Shown here one piece after another: positions 24,240 through 35,784 of a stretch of DNA of 64,000 bases (positions are counted from its first letter, which is position 1; each line of letters begins with the position of its first letter). The position numbers and the translations under genes are program-made. Under the pieces are notes generated by a model, which was given only the letters and a program-made list of their open reading frames with translations, was not told where the DNA came from and did not search any database. The stretch is from contig JAIGNY010002064.1 of the NCBI GenBank assembly GCA_020152595.1, positions 248,001 to 312,000 of the forward strand, given 5' to 3'. This DNA comes from Chiridota heheva. Its lineage: Eukaryota > Echinodermata > Holothuroidea > Apodida > Chiridotidae.

Positions 24240-25040
24240 CAAATGAATACAGTCAAGTCAATGGAAACAATGAAATAAATACAATCAAGTCAATGCAAAC
24301 AATGAAATAAGCACTGTCAAGTCAATGCAAACAAGGAAATAAATACAGTCAAGTCAATGGAAACAATGAAGTAAATACAGTCAAGTCAATTGAAACAATG
24401 AAATAAATACAATCAAGTCAATGGAAACAATCAAATCAGTCAAGTCAATGGAAACAATGAAATAAATAGTCAAGTCAATGCAAACAATGAAATAAATACA
24501 GTCAAGTCAATGCAAACAATGAAATAAATACAGTCAAGTCAATGAAACAATGAAATAAATAATGAAACAATGAAATAAATACAGTCAAGTCAATTGAAAC
24601 AATGAAATAAATACAAACAAGTCAATGCAAACAAACAATGAAATAATTGAAATAAATACAGTCAAGTTAATGCAAACAATGAAATAAATAAAGTCAAGTC
24701 AATGGAAACAATGAAATAAATACAATAAATACAGTCAAGTCAATGGAAACAATGAAATAAATACAGTCAAGTCAATGGAAACAATGAAATAAATACAGTC
24801 AAGTCAATGGAAACAATGAAATAAATACAGTCAAGTCAATGGAAACAATGAAATAAATACAGTTAAGTCAATGGAAACAATGAAATAAATACAGTCAAGT
24901 CAATGGAAATAATGAAATAAATACAGTCAAGTCAATGGAAACAATGAAATAAATACAGTCAAGTCAATGGAAACAATGAAATAAATACAGTCAAGTCAAT
25001 GCAAACAATGAAATAAATACAGTCAAGTCAATGGAAACAA
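24240..25040. repeat. 32 bp minisatellite, ~25 copies
   Basis: The unit is 'aaataaatacagtcaagtc' followed by 'aatggaaacaatg', with variants 'aatgcaaac' and 'aattgaaac' and some units shortened. The array ends sharply at about 25040 before 'tctaacttctctcccaag'. Confidence 0.95.
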
Positions 25041-25700
25041 TCTAACTTCTCTCCCAAGTTTATTTAGTGAGGTTTGCCCTGCCATTTACCAGGTGAGAAA
25101 CATGTGGGCGTAAATTGCTTCAGGAGGTGAATTTATCAGCAGAATAAGCTATGAATTTGCATCCATGAAGGCCTTTTGACACACAGCAGAAACTTCACTG
25201 ATTACCTGATGAATACTTTAAAATGCTAGAATCAGCTTCGAGGTAAATTTTCATCACAATGATTTTTTTGATTTTTTTGTGTGTACAGTTGTTTGACCTT
25301 TGGATTTAAGAGTTTGTAGAAGAAAATATATAAGTTTGAATTGTACAGGATTAAGTTTATTGTAATGTTCATACATGGGGTTTTTTCATTGAAGCAAATT
25401 TTCCAAATCTTAATTTCAATTAGAATTGCAACCTTGCCCAAAAATTTTGTTAATAATGATATCCCAGAAAAACAACCTTTTACCTGCACTTTTGATGACT
25501 GATTTCTTTTAAAGGAATATTCCTGTTAATTGCTAGAATACTATTCCAGAAATAGATTGGTGTTATAACTCATGTTGATATCTTATTCGGTTTAGGAGTT
25601 ATTGCATTTCAAATGTTTTACCAGTATATTCAAAGATGTACTGTGTGGTGTCAAATCTCAGACATGTTTTTTCATGAAAACATAAATCTTTTTTTTTTTA
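25041..25700. other. Intergenic, no gene seen
   Basis: No array or domain. The minus open frame at 25232-25489 has no recognisable motif. Confidence 0.45.
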
Positions 25701-25704
25701 TATA

Positions 25705-26075
25705 GATCTCTTGATCAAACATATCCTCTTAACCTCTCCCATATACCTAAACACCAGATCACACCTCTCCCCTTCCATCTCTATTTCCGATCTTTTCAAA
25801 AACAATTTTTCCTCCAACTTCATCACCTTTCTCCGCAACAGCAATTTATTCCACTTGATCTAAACCTCCCTTTCCTTCCCTTCTCTGCCTTACCTTCCTC
25901 ATCTTCCTTTTATCAACTTAACTTCTTATCCGTTGTTCACTTTCTCTCCCTCCTCCTCTCTATCCCACCTCTCTTTTCTCTCTGCCATAACTCAAGCACC
26001 TTAGTTTTTAACACCCTTTTGGCACATTTGACTCTGACTGTCATAGTGCTGTTAAACATCAACAAACCAGACAAT
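25705..26075 (+). mobile_element. 3' end of an RNase H-type LINE, copy 1
   Basis: Across frames the plus strand gives 'SPIYLNTRSHLSP', 'NFITFLRNSNLFHLI', then a pyrimidine-rich stretch and 'ggcacatttgactctgactg', 'tcatagtgctgttaa'. The same order occurs at the end of the better-kept copy at 36700-37065 ('CPLYNLSRASL', pyrimidine tract, 'ggcacaatttgacc', 'cgtggtgccgttaagc'). So this is a strongly 5'-truncated copy of the same family, without coding ability. Confidence 0.6.
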
Positions 26076-26285
26076 CTTCTATATAGAGTGTCAGGTGCAT
26101 AAGCAGATGGATAAAGCATGTTCTTGTAAGTTGTAAAGTGCATGTTATACCTAATCTCAATAATTAAAAACAAAATATTCCGATGATTTAAAAAGAGGCA
26201 AAAAATGTTGAAAGAAATACAATTTAAAATTAATAATAATTTTTAATCAAAGTACTGTATAGTCAGTGTTACGAATTTGAGGATG

Positions 26286-26545
26286 TGATGTTGTTCTTCT
26301 ATTGTAGTCTTTCTAACCAGTCATTTTATGTGATGTTGTTCTTCTATTGTAGTCTTTCTAACCAGTCATTTTTTTGATGTTGTAAGTCTTTCTAACCAGT
26401 CATTTTATGTGATGTTGTTCTTCTATTGTAGTCTTTCTAACCAGTCATTTTATTTGATGTTGTTCTTCTATTGTAGTCTTTCTAACCAGTCATTTTATGT
26501 GATGTTGTTCTTCTATTGTAGTCTTTCTAACCAGTCATTTTCATA
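26286..26545. repeat. 45 bp minisatellite, ~6 copies
   Basis: Unit 'tgatgttgttcttctattgt' continuing with 'agtctttctaaccagtcatt' and 'ttatg'. Starts lie near 26286, 26331, 26376 (internally deleted), 26410, 26455 and 26500. Copies are near-identical, so the expansion is recent. Confidence 0.95.
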
Positions 26546-28243
26546 CAAACTTGTTACAACTTTACAATTCAATTTATTCTTGTTCTGAAGTTGAAAAACT
26601 GCAATGGGGCATGTTACTTTTGTGAAGTTAAAACAGTAGAAGGAATAGAAGGCTTGAAGTATAACAATGGTTATGTTTCTGTAGGGTATACTAAAAAAGT
26701 ACAGAAAAGGGGTGGCAATATAAAAAGAGGAGAATAATAAATAGGCTGGAAGTCTGGTAGTGGGTTGATAAGGTACAGGTTGACAGCAACAGAAAGATAC
26801 AGAATATGATATGAAATTGATCGTGATATATTCAAGTACAGAAATGAGATATTAGATAGATGACACTGTACGTAATCTATGTAGTATTCAAAACAGAAAG
26901 GAGATTTGAGGTATGACAAAGTGAGCAATCTATGATATAAATGCAAGAACAGAAAGGAAAAATATAAAGAAAACATTCTTTGATGCCGCTGTAACAGTAC
27001 TTTGTAAAATCCTGACTATGCATAGCAATCCTGAACAGAACAAGATATGGAAGGTCAGTTTCAGCCATAGGCGTAGATCCTGGGGTTTTTGCCATAGCAA
27101 TATTCCCAAAGCAAAGTAATTTTGAATTTCACATAGCAAATGTTTGTGTAACTTTCTTCAATCTAATTTGTCAATAACAATCTTATGACCATGGCCTTAT
27201 CCAGAGAGGGGAAACATGGGCAATTACCTCCCCTGAAATTTGCAAAGTTTTTCTTTTCTTTTTAAAATTCGTTCCCCCAACGAAAACTTCCTGTCTACAG
27301 CCCTGCTTGTCACCATTGATAACCTAATCCCAAACGTAAGAATTAGTACAAGAAGTAATCATGATCTGAATTCCCACATCTCTATGCGAAAACGAATGTA
27401 TATAGATACTCCTTCTTTCCTGAAACACTTAAAGATTGGAAGCTTTACCGCCAGATATTGTACATGTACCAAGTGACGTCTAAACTGTTTCAAAGCTAAG
27501 CTATAAACTTCTTAACTAATTTTTTTCCTCTCATACTTTTGTTACGCTCGGTTGGCGTTCATGTCATCTGGAAGGGTTTTTGTCCACTTAACCTATTCAG
27601 ATTCAGAGAAGTTCTAATAAGGAAATGGTCTTTAATATTAGAGCACCCAGATTATCTCTGTAAAGTGGTACTTTTTTAAATTTGCAAAGAAGATGGGGAG
27701 GGCATGTCATTTATGACAAGGGCCTGGATCCACACTCTAAGTTTTGCCCTGTACCCCATTTAAAAGATTCTCTTTTAAAGTATTTCCACAAATTATAGAT
27801 AAAGGTAGGCATATATGTGATTGCTTTTACAGCAGAAAAAAAAGTGCAATAATTAGATGTAGGGTTGTTTGGCTCAAAAATTTCTTTTAGGAAAAATTTA
27901 AGTAGATTATTATATGCGTCATGTGCTTACTTTTCAAAATGGATCTACGCCACTGGTTTTATCACAGTTCTGTTTGCTGAATTGCAGACTCAACTTAAAA
28001 TTCTTTATTTCGATTTGATTTGATTTGGGAAAATGGGAGCGAAAGGTCAGAGAACTTTTATTTGTCATATCACCCTTGAAAAACAATTAAGTTATAATTA
28101 ACTTGAGGGGAAATGGCAGGAGTTTTGATATATCATAAAGATACATAAACGTGATAAGTTTAATCCCTTGTTGAAGGAAAGGTGTCAATAATGATCAGAG
28201 TGTTACTCGATCATAAGTCAGAATATAAACTTACTGATTGTAG
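26546..28243. other. Intergenic, with possible ends of a DNA element
   Basis: No gene seen; open frames at 26671-27139 (minus) and 27240-27476 (plus) have no domain. 'aggcgtagatcc' at about 27067 and its inverted counterpart 'ggatctacgcc' at about 27943 may be the ends of an ~890 bp element, but the match is short. Confidence 0.4.
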
Positions 28244-28710
28244 TTGACCTCTCTGAGTTAGGAAATAGGCCACACCCACCATAGCAATGCAGTAACTAAG
28301 GTGGGGCAAACAAACCTCAAATCCGCAATCATGCATTGAATAATGCATGGACATTTAGGTGTTCATCTGGTCTGACGCAAGCTTCACTTCTCTGGATCTT
28401 TAGAGTTATTAGCAAAAGGAGTTAAAAAGTTCCATTTGCTAACCGTTCTGGGTAACAGAAGTCTAATTTACAAAGCCTGCAATGGGCCCATATGTGGAAG
28501 TTTTGTTCACCATACAGTCTGTTACTCAGAAATTTGTTTTGTGCAGTATATATTGCATTGACTGTATAAGCACGCACTGCTAGTTATATGGTATGTACCA
28601 GTACCACATAGAATTTTTGCCCTAATTAGTTATGCAGAATTTTTTTGCCTGGCAAATTTGTGCAGTGATTGGTTGAAAAAACTATCAATCAACTAACTCA
28701 GAGAGGTCAA
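28244..28710. mobile_element. 467 bp element with perfect 18 bp inverted ends
   Basis: 'ttgacctctctgagttag' (28244-28261) and 'ctaactcagagaggtcaa' (28693-28710) are exact reverse complements 430 bases apart. There is no coding frame. No clear target duplication is seen ('tgtag' before, 'ttggc' after), so it could be a MITE whose flanks have changed or an inverted duplication. Confidence 0.55.
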
Positions 28711-29785
28711 TTGGCCAACAGTCTTCAACATATTTGTACACATTTTGAAGTATCCATTCCTTTGCAAGCAGTGATGTACTGTAGATCTATTTTGAAAAGT
28801 GGGGGCATGAAGGTTTGAAAGGAAGAAACTGAAAAATTCCGAACCAGGGGGCAAACACAGCTACTGGAATTTTCAATATTTTATTTTAATAATGTGAAAC
28901 AATGCTCCAGTTGAGACACATTTTATGTTATAATAGTTTTACATGCACTAACAGCTTTTCTGAATTTGTCGAAAATGATGGAAATTTCTGAATATGTTAG
29001 AAATTTTCCTGATAAGTAGCAAAGTTCGATGGTTCCATAATTTACCAGTGCAATATTTTCATTTACAACCGGAAAATTTGTTGGTTCTTGAACCCCCCAA
29101 CCCCCTCCCGAGAGGTGACCCTTCTTGCCCCTGTTAGCGATATTATAGATTTGGTGCAAGTGTACCAGAAGTTTAAAAAAAGTACTAATTTACTAATTCC
29201 ATGCATTAGAATAGGCTGTAAAGAATACAGTACATATTCAATGCTCAAAATTGTAATTGCCATGTCTAAAACTGCAGTGCATCAGCTGCAGAAAAGACAA
29301 AAAAAAAAGAACCCAAACTTAAAGGTTTTTGAATTAGAATTTTGACAATAGCACTTTGATGTATGACTGTGCAAACAGATCAAAATCTATATGTAATTGT
29401 TTTAATTTCTTTCCTAATTCTCAGTCACTGAAAATGATAAGAAAGTCTATTCCTGCTTGAATTTGCTTGGGGTATGGCAAAGGCTCAAAAGGTTTGGGGC
29501 AGAATTTGCTGCACTACTTCTTAGAATGATGAATAGACATTTACATTACAAATCAAAGGATTTACAAAAGAAAATGCCAAGGATGCCCTGTATACCTCAC
29601 AAAATTTGTATAAATATGCAAATTGAGATTTTAAAATGCTGTAAAATGGTCAAAGTTTAAATGTTTTTAAGGAAATATTTTTGCTGTTATAATTCTTTTT
29701 AATAGATATTAAAACATATTAGCTAATGTTTCATCTACTTAAACCTTTAAAGCTGAAACTATTTATTTCCAAATATGCACTGCTT
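28711..29785. other. Intergenic, no gene seen
   Basis: No supported gene. A GC-richer patch at about 29085-29135 ('ccccctcccgagaggtgacc') looks like a dispersed element remnant. Confidence 0.45.
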
Positions 29786-29902
29786 TTATGAAGGAAAATG
29801 CTGGGCGGAAAGTTCGGTTTCGGCTGGAACTTTGCTTTGAGTTCCAGCAAGTTCTGGTTCCGGCCAGAACTTGGAATGCTGATTTCTGTGCATCCCTAAA
29901 AT
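29786..29902 (-). mobile_element. Possible hAT-type terminal sequence
   Basis: Read on the minus strand it begins 'tagggatgcacagaaatcag' and continues with 'ccaagttctggccggaacca' and 'gttccagccgaaaccgaac'. The start 'AGGGATGCAC' followed by GGAAC/GTTCC subrepeats resembles ends of some hAT elements. The opposite end was not found, so only one terminus is supported. Confidence 0.35.
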
Positions 29903-30589
29903 TTGTTTGTCCTTTTTCCATGACTACATTACAGAAGGTAATAAGACTGAAATTAGGAATGGTTTGCAACAATCTTTCGTCAAGGTCAGGCCTGCTGTGT
30001 AACTTCTGAAAGGACATCTCAAATTTTCTTATCTACAATCTTGGACTAAACTGTTGGGACACTTATCAGCTTATCAAAAGTTTGCATGTTATTTCAAATA
30101 TTTGTGTACAGCTGTTTTAACCCCCCCCCCCCTCCCTCCTTCATTCTCTCTGATCCCCCTTTCAATGTTGTCAAAATATTTCACTAGGAAATACAGAGAC
30201 ATTATCAATATTTTCCACTCATTTCACCAACATTGAATGGGGAACAGGGGTGTTTCAACAAATTTTGTCCAAGATTGTCTGAAAAATATGTGGCAAACAC
30301 AGGCATGTTTTGCTCAACATTTGAGGGGCATTTTGAAGTATGTGGATAGTGTTTTACTTTGTTATGAAAGTTCGGGTCCTTCGATAAGGGGGAGGCAATG
30401 TGAGACTTAGGCAACTGGAACTTAATATAAAGCTGAATTATTTCACTGAACCAGCGCCACCCAACGTCTTACCATGAAAATCCAATAAAGATCACTGTAC
30501 TTAATGAGACTTTCTATAATCTGTGGTAAAACGTTTAACAACATTTGTATCTTAAGAAGAAATTCCTTTTCAATTTGTGTATGGACGTT
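29903..30589. other. Intergenic, no gene seen
   Basis: Contains a C-homopolymer and CCT-rich tract near 30121-30135. No domain in the open frames at 30054-30414. Confidence 0.45.
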
Positions 30590-30966
30590 ATCCAACTATT
30601 TTCACTTTGTCAATTTCTAGTCACTACATCTTCAACACGGGAAACATATAAATTCGCTTTACTTTGTTCAAATAAAAGACAAAATCACCGACTACAAATT
30701 TGGTTAATCAGTTAGCGAAGGCAAGAGTGTGACATAGTTATCACAAAAGGTACAAAGGCCATTACCATGCAGATTTATTTTATAAAGATAGGAGTTGGTG
30801 GCAAGATAAAGATTTAAAAATCTTAATGAATATGAGTTTCACGAATGACAGATGAGCAATTTGAAAAAATTATCTTCCATTCATCCTCGTCAATATGATA
30901 TGATAGAAACTTTCCCAGTATGTTTGTTCTAGCAGGGCGTTGAGAGATGATGGATATCAGATGAAG
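30590..30966 (-). pseudogene. LINE ORF2 C terminus with CxxC
   Basis: Beyond the 28 bp array the minus strand gives 'HIDEDEWKIIFSNCSS', then 'LYLATNSYLYKINLHGNG' followed by 'LCTFCDNYVT' (30750-30815). 'TN..L+KI......CTFC' matches the cysteine-bearing end of L1/Tx1-like ORF2. Similarity fades near 30590. Confidence 0.7.
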
Positions 30967-31437
30967 CTTGGGGTAAGCCCAAAGAGTCACTTAGCTTAGG
31001 TCACTCAGCTTAGGTAAGGTAGCTTGGGGTAAGCCCAACGAGTCACTCAGTCACTTAGCTTGAGGTAAGGGTCACTTAGCCCAGTCACTTAGTTTGGGGT
31101 AAGTCACTCAGCTTAGGTAAGCCAAATGAGGTAAGCCCAACGAGTCACTCAGCTTGGGGTAAGCCCAACGAGTCACTCAGCTTAGGGTAAGCCCAACGAG
31201 TCACTCAGCTTAGGGTAAGCCCAACGAGCCACTCAGCTTAGGGTAAGCCCAACGAGTCACTTAGCTTAAGGTAAGCCCAACAAGTCACTTAGCTTAGGGT
31301 AAGCCCAACGAGTCACTTAGCTTAGGGTAAGCCCAACGAGTCACTTAGCTTAGGGTAAGCCCAACGAGTCACTTAGCTTAGGGTAAGCCCAACGAGTCAC
31401 TTAGCTTAGGGAAAGCCCAATGAGTTACTTTGGTGAT
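30967..31437. repeat. 28 bp minisatellite inside the LINE 3' region, ~15 copies
   Basis: Unit 'gcttagggtaagcccaacga' plus 'gtcactta', regular from about 31140 to 31430 and irregular below 31140. On the minus strand a unit reads 'THWAFPKLSDSLGL' in continuity with LINE protein on its upstream side ('NEVLLAKLVSITKV'), so it too seems to be an expansion of LINE sequence. Confidence 0.9.
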
Positions 31438-31439
31438 AC

Positions 31440-32399
31440 TAACAAGCTTAGCAAGCAACACCTCATTGTCAGAAGGGGTTACCATGGCAGATAAGTTGCT
31501 TTTCCAATGATTTGGAATAAACCAAAATAATAAATAAAATGTAATACATTGATATTTTAATACTTCTTAAATTCCTCATATGTACAAAAATCACCATTAC
31601 TAGGAATAAAGTCGGCAATATATTTAACCCCTCTGCTATATAGTTTATTATCAAAAATTGTATGAGTGTCAATATGGATATGGTGATTATTCCAGATTAT
31701 CTGGGAACTGAAATTATTCTCTGGACTGGATTAAGAGAGATTACTTGAGGCAACAACTACCTGCCATATAAAATCATTATGAATAACTTGAATTTCAGAC
31801 TTAATGAGATTACAGCGGAAGAGAAAAATTTTACCAAAGGGTTTAAGGTGGAAGTCAAAAAATACTTTTCAAGGTCATGCACCCAGGTAATGCCTAACCC
31901 ATGCCACCTTTAACACATCAAAGAAATATTAACCATGTTTAGACCGCCCAGGTTACAAGGAATCACCATAGTGGTCCTTCTTACCTTGTCAGGTTTACCT
32001 GACCAAATAAAGTTAAAAACGGTTCTCTCAACTTCCTTAATGAAGGTCGGGGAAGTGGTAGGAAGGACAGAGAGTAAAAATACTAACTGGGACAGACCAA
32101 ACATCTTTACTAGAGTAATCTTACCAATGGGTGTTAAATCCTGCTTGGAACATAAATTTAACTGGGATTTCAGACGAGAAAGCTTCGGTAGATAGTTAAG
32201 GTTAAAGAAATCTGAACCACGGTGACAAATAAACACCTCAAGCATTTAATTGGACCAAGAATAATTTTAAAACTTAGATTACTGAAACATGAAGGAATAA
32301 TCATTAACAAGGAGACCAAGAGGAAACAGCTTTGACTTATCAACAGTAACAGTTAAACTAGCTACAGAGCCAAACTCATTTAGAATATAAATAACAACG
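31440..32399 (-). pseudogene. LINE RT thumb and downstream region
   Basis: After the SINE the LINE resumes as 'ILNEFGSVASLTVTVDKSKL' then 'FPLG' (32310-32390), followed by 'LNLCSKQDLTPIGKITLVKM' (near 32130), 'VFLLSVLPTTSP', 'TVFNFIWSGKPDKVRRTTM', 'CNLGGLNMVNI' and further 'NNHHIHIDTHTIFDNKLYS', 'RGVKYIADFIPSNGDFCTYE' (31555-31690). The '+GK+..+K', 'F.W..K..+++' and 'GGL' marks are typical of L1-like ORF2 after the RT. Two frames at 31910-32245 and 31469-31672 cover much of it. Confidence 0.88.
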
Positions 32400-32406
32400 T
32401 TAACAG

Positions 32407-32694
32407 CTAAAGCTAAATCCATCCAAGCCATTAGGCTCATTGAGGCGGTGCTTATCCCCAGTTTCCATGGCGCAAGCGGATGAGAGTACATTACTCCTCC
32501 TGGACGGGATGCCAGTCCATCGCAGATTAACTCCCCAGCAGTGCTGGTACTCATTTTACAGCTGAGTGGACTGAAATAAGTAGAGTAAAGTGTCTTGCTC
32601 AAGGACACAATGCAGCGCTCACGACGGGAATTGAACTCGGTACCTCTCGAATACGAGCACGACACCTGAACCACTGAGCCACAGCACCTCTACT
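32407..32694 (-). mobile_element. tRNA-derived SINE inside the LINE
   Basis: On the minus strand it starts 'gaggtgctgtggctcagtgg', with an RNA polymerase III A box 'tggctcagtgg' (32671-32681) and B box 'gagttcaattcc' (32627-32638), about 33 bases between them. The tRNA-like head is followed by a body with 'tgtccttgagcaagacactt' (a phrase common to invertebrate SINE bodies) and a tail of short 'tttagc' repeats. Flanking 'ttaacag' at 32400-32406 and 32695-32701 is a probable 7 bp target duplication. It lies just after the LINE YADD-type box. The open frame 32279-32674 is a SINE/LINE chimera with no gene meaning. Confidence 0.85.
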
Positions 32695-33295
32695 TTAACA
32701 GAGGTAATACTGTTCTCAATAAATAAGAGTGGTGTCATCAGTGTACTGTGCTACTTTAAATTTATAATTACAAAGAACAAGGCCGTGAAAACTTATATCA
32801 TTTCTTAACCTTATAGATAAAATCTTAGCACACATAATAAAGATAATGGACTGAATGGACAGCCCTGTCTTACACCTCGATTGATACTATAAACCCAGAG
32901 GCATAACCATGAACACATGCTGAAGCATTGGAATACAAGGCATGAAACCAGCGCCTGACGTCATTACAAAATGAAAAGCTTGAAGAGTATAGTCAATGAA
33001 GGACCATTTGAGCATATCAAAGGCTTTATGAAAATAAAGAAACAATAGAAAACCAGGGATGGCTCATTTGTCAGGAAGCTCAATAACATCTAAATTTGTG
33101 CGAATACTTTCCCCTGAGCTGCCCCTTAATAATAGCTGTTTGGTCTGGGTGGATTTTATAATTTAGACCCCTTTAATATGTTCAGCAATACATTTAGCCC
33201 CTACTTTATAGTCAGTATTTAGCAAAGAGATGGGCCTCCAATTTTCAATCTTGGCTAAATCCTTATCAGGTTTGGGCAACAAAGAAATTAACTTC
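32695..33295 (-). pseudogene. LINE reverse transcriptase core up to the catalytic box
   Basis: Minus-strand order: 'LISLLPKPDKDLAKIENWRP', 'ISLLNTDYKVGAKCIAEHIK' (33190-33295), 'LYFHKAFDMLKWSFIDY' (near 32970-33035; the usual D..KAFD with first Asp changed), 'CKTGLSIQS', then 'AQYTDDTTLI' (32726-32757), the catalytic YADD box with Ala replaced by Thr. A frameshift follows the box, then 'ENSITSVK' up to the SINE. Confidence 0.88.
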
Positions 33296-35247
33296 TACTT
33301 TGCTCCTGTGAGATATAACAAGAGAAGAAAGAACAAGATATAACCAAAAAGAAAGAACTGCTTCTACTCTGCTCCTGTGAAATTTAAACAGAAAAGAAAG
33401 CTTCTGTGAGATATAACCAAAAAGAAAGAAACCAGAGAAAAGAAAGAACTCCCTATTCTGCTCCTTATCTGAACTCCCTACTCTGCTCCTGTGAGATATA
33501 ACCAAAAAGAAAGAACTCCCTACCTACTGTGAAATATAACCAGAAAAGAAAGAACTTCTGCTCCTGTGAGATATAACCAGAAAAGAAAGAACTCCTACTC
33601 TGTGAGATATAACCAGAAAAGAAAGAACTCCCTATTCTGCTCCTGTGAAATATAACCAGAAAAGAAAGAACTCCCTACTCTGCTCCTGTGAGATATAACC
33701 AGAAAAGAAAGAACTCCCTACTCTGCTTCTGTGAGATATAACCAGAAAAGAAAGAACTGCCTACACTCTGCTCCTGTGAGATATAACCAGAAAAGAAAGA
33801 AATCCCTACTCTGCTCCTGTGAGATATTACCAGAAAAGAAAGAACTCCCTACTCTGCTCCTGTGAGATATTACCAGAAAAGAAAGAACTCCCTACTCTGC
33901 TCCTGTGAGATATAACCAGAAAAGAAAGAAATCCCTACTCTGCTCCTGTGAGATATTACCAGAAAAGAAAGAACTCCCTACTCTGCTCCTGTGAGATATA
34001 ACCAGAAAAGAAAGAAATCCCTACTCTGCTCCTGTGAGATATTACCAGAAAAGAAAGAACTCCCTACTCTGCTCCTGTGAGATATAACCAGAAAAGAAAG
34101 AAGTCCCTACTCTGCTCCTGTAAGATATAACTAGAAAAGAAAGAACTCCCTACTCTGCTCCTGTGAGATATAACCAGAAAAGATAGAATCCCTACTCTGC
34201 TCCTGTGAGATATAACCAGAAAAGAAAGAACTCCCTACTCTGCTCCTGTAAGATTTAACCAGAAAAGAAAGAACTCCCTACTCTGCTCCTGTGAGATATA
34301 ACTAGAAAAGAAAGAATCCCTACTCTGCTCCTGTGAGATATAACCAGAAAAGAAAGAACTCCCTACTCTGCTCCTGTAAGATTTAACCAGAAAAGAAAGA
34401 ACTCCCTACTCTGCTCCTGTGAGATATAACTAGAAAAGAAAGAACTCCCTACTCTGCTCCTGTGAGATATAACCAGAAAAGAAAGAACTCCCTACTCTGC
34501 TCCTGTGAGATATAACCAGAAAAGAAAGAACTCCCTACTCTGCTCCTGTGAGATATAACCAGAAAAGAAAGAACTCCCTACTCTGCTCCTGTGAGATATA
34601 ACTAGAAAAGAAAGAACTCCCTACTCTGCTCCTGTGAGATATAACTAGAAAAGAAAGAACTCCCTACTCTACTCCTGTGAGATATAACCAGAAAAGAAAG
34701 AACTCCTACTCTGCTCCTGTGAGATATAACTAGAAAAGAAAGAACTCCCTACTCTGCTCCTGTGAGATATAACCAGAAAAGAAAGAACTCCCTACTCTGC
34801 TCCTGTGAGATATAACTAGAAAAGAAAGAACTCCCTACTCTGCTCCTGTGAGATATAACCAGAAAAGAAAGAACTCCCTACTCTGCTCCTGTGAGATATA
34901 ACTAGAAAAGAAAGAACTCCCTACTCTGCTCCTGTGAGATATAACCAGAAAAGAAAGAAGTCCCTACTCTGCTCCTGTGAGATATAACTAGAAAAGAAAG
35001 AACTCCCTACTCTGCTCCTGTGAGATATAACCAGAAAAGAAAGAACTCCCTACTCTCTGATATAACTAGAAAAGAAAGAACTCCTACTCTGCTCCTGTGA
35101 GATATAACCAGAAAAGAAAGAAGTCCCTACTCTGCTCCTGTAAGATATAACCAGAAAAGAAAGAACTCCCTACTCTGCTCCTGTGAGATATAACCAGAAA
35201 AGAAAGAACTCCCTATTCTGCTCCTGTGAGATATAACCAGAAAAGAA
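33283..35247. repeat. 43 bp minisatellite inside the LINE RT, ~45 copies
   Basis: Unit 'aactccctactctgctcctg' followed by 'tgagatataaccagaaaaga' and 'aag'. Variants include 'ataactag', 'atattacc', 'gaagtccc' and shortened units near the 33283 end. On the minus strand one unit reads as 'FWLYLTGAE', which is the LINE sequence expected between 'FWNDLG' and 'LISLLPKPDKD', and LINE motifs resume directly on both sides. The array therefore looks like a tandem expansion of LINE coding sequence rather than an inserted foreign repeat. Since 43 is not a multiple of three, each unit shifts frame. Confidence 0.92.
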
Positions 35248-35249
35248 GC

Positions 35250-35765
35250 ACAATGCAAAGACCCAACTAAGACATCCCTAGATCATTCCAAAACACCGGA
35301 TAAAACTTGGCTGGAAAGCCATCAGTACGCGGGCATTTGTTTTTAGACATAGTAAAAAGAGCATTTTTTACTTTTCTAGAGAAAACATGCCCTCACAGCG
35401 ACCGCACTCCATGTCACTGAGCTTATCAAAGTAAGGAAGACTGGTAATTCATTAATATTACTGGAGTCAGGGAGTTTCAACAATAAAGGGGGCTGTAAAA
35501 ATTAATCTCTGCATTTAGAATATCACTGGAACTAGAGATGACATTGCCGTCATCAAGCCTGAGAGAATTAATAGTATTATAACTACGGTTCTGTTTCTGG
35601 AGATTAAGGAAGTAGCGAGTACCCCTTTCACCCATCTCCTTACCACATGACCCGTGAACAAACCATAATCCCTTTCACCCTTCTATCATAAATAGCCTGC
35701 AGCTTATCTTCAGCTGAATCAAGACGCTCTCTATTAGCCAGCGTGGCATAGAAATATAAATACGC
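35250..35765 (-). pseudogene. LINE reverse transcriptase, N-terminal region
   Basis: Minus-strand pieces: 'LYFYATLANRERLDSAEDK', 'LQAIYDRRVKG', 'ERGTRYFLNLQKQNRSYNT', 'SLRLDDGNVISSSSDILNAE' and 'SKNKCPRTDGFPAKFYPVFW' (35283-35345), then 'NDLGMS' at the edge of the minisatellite. The 'G.RGT+YF.NL.K' and 'NK.PGTDGF.AEFY..FW' patterns are standard for L1-like ORF2. Stops and frame changes are present. Confidence 0.85.
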
Positions 35766-35784
35766 TCCACATTACTAATTTCTT

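Noticed and set aside
24240-25040. Regular direct repeats that could suggest a CRISPR-like array
   Set aside because: Units are contiguous with no unique spacers, and the context is eukaryotic. The same applies to the other minisatellites.
32279-32674. 131-codon minus-strand frame
   Set aside because: It is a SINE read through into LINE sequence; no single protein.
32627-32681. A standalone tRNA gene suggested by A and B boxes
   Set aside because: The head does not fold as a complete tRNA and continues into a SINE body with tail and target duplication.
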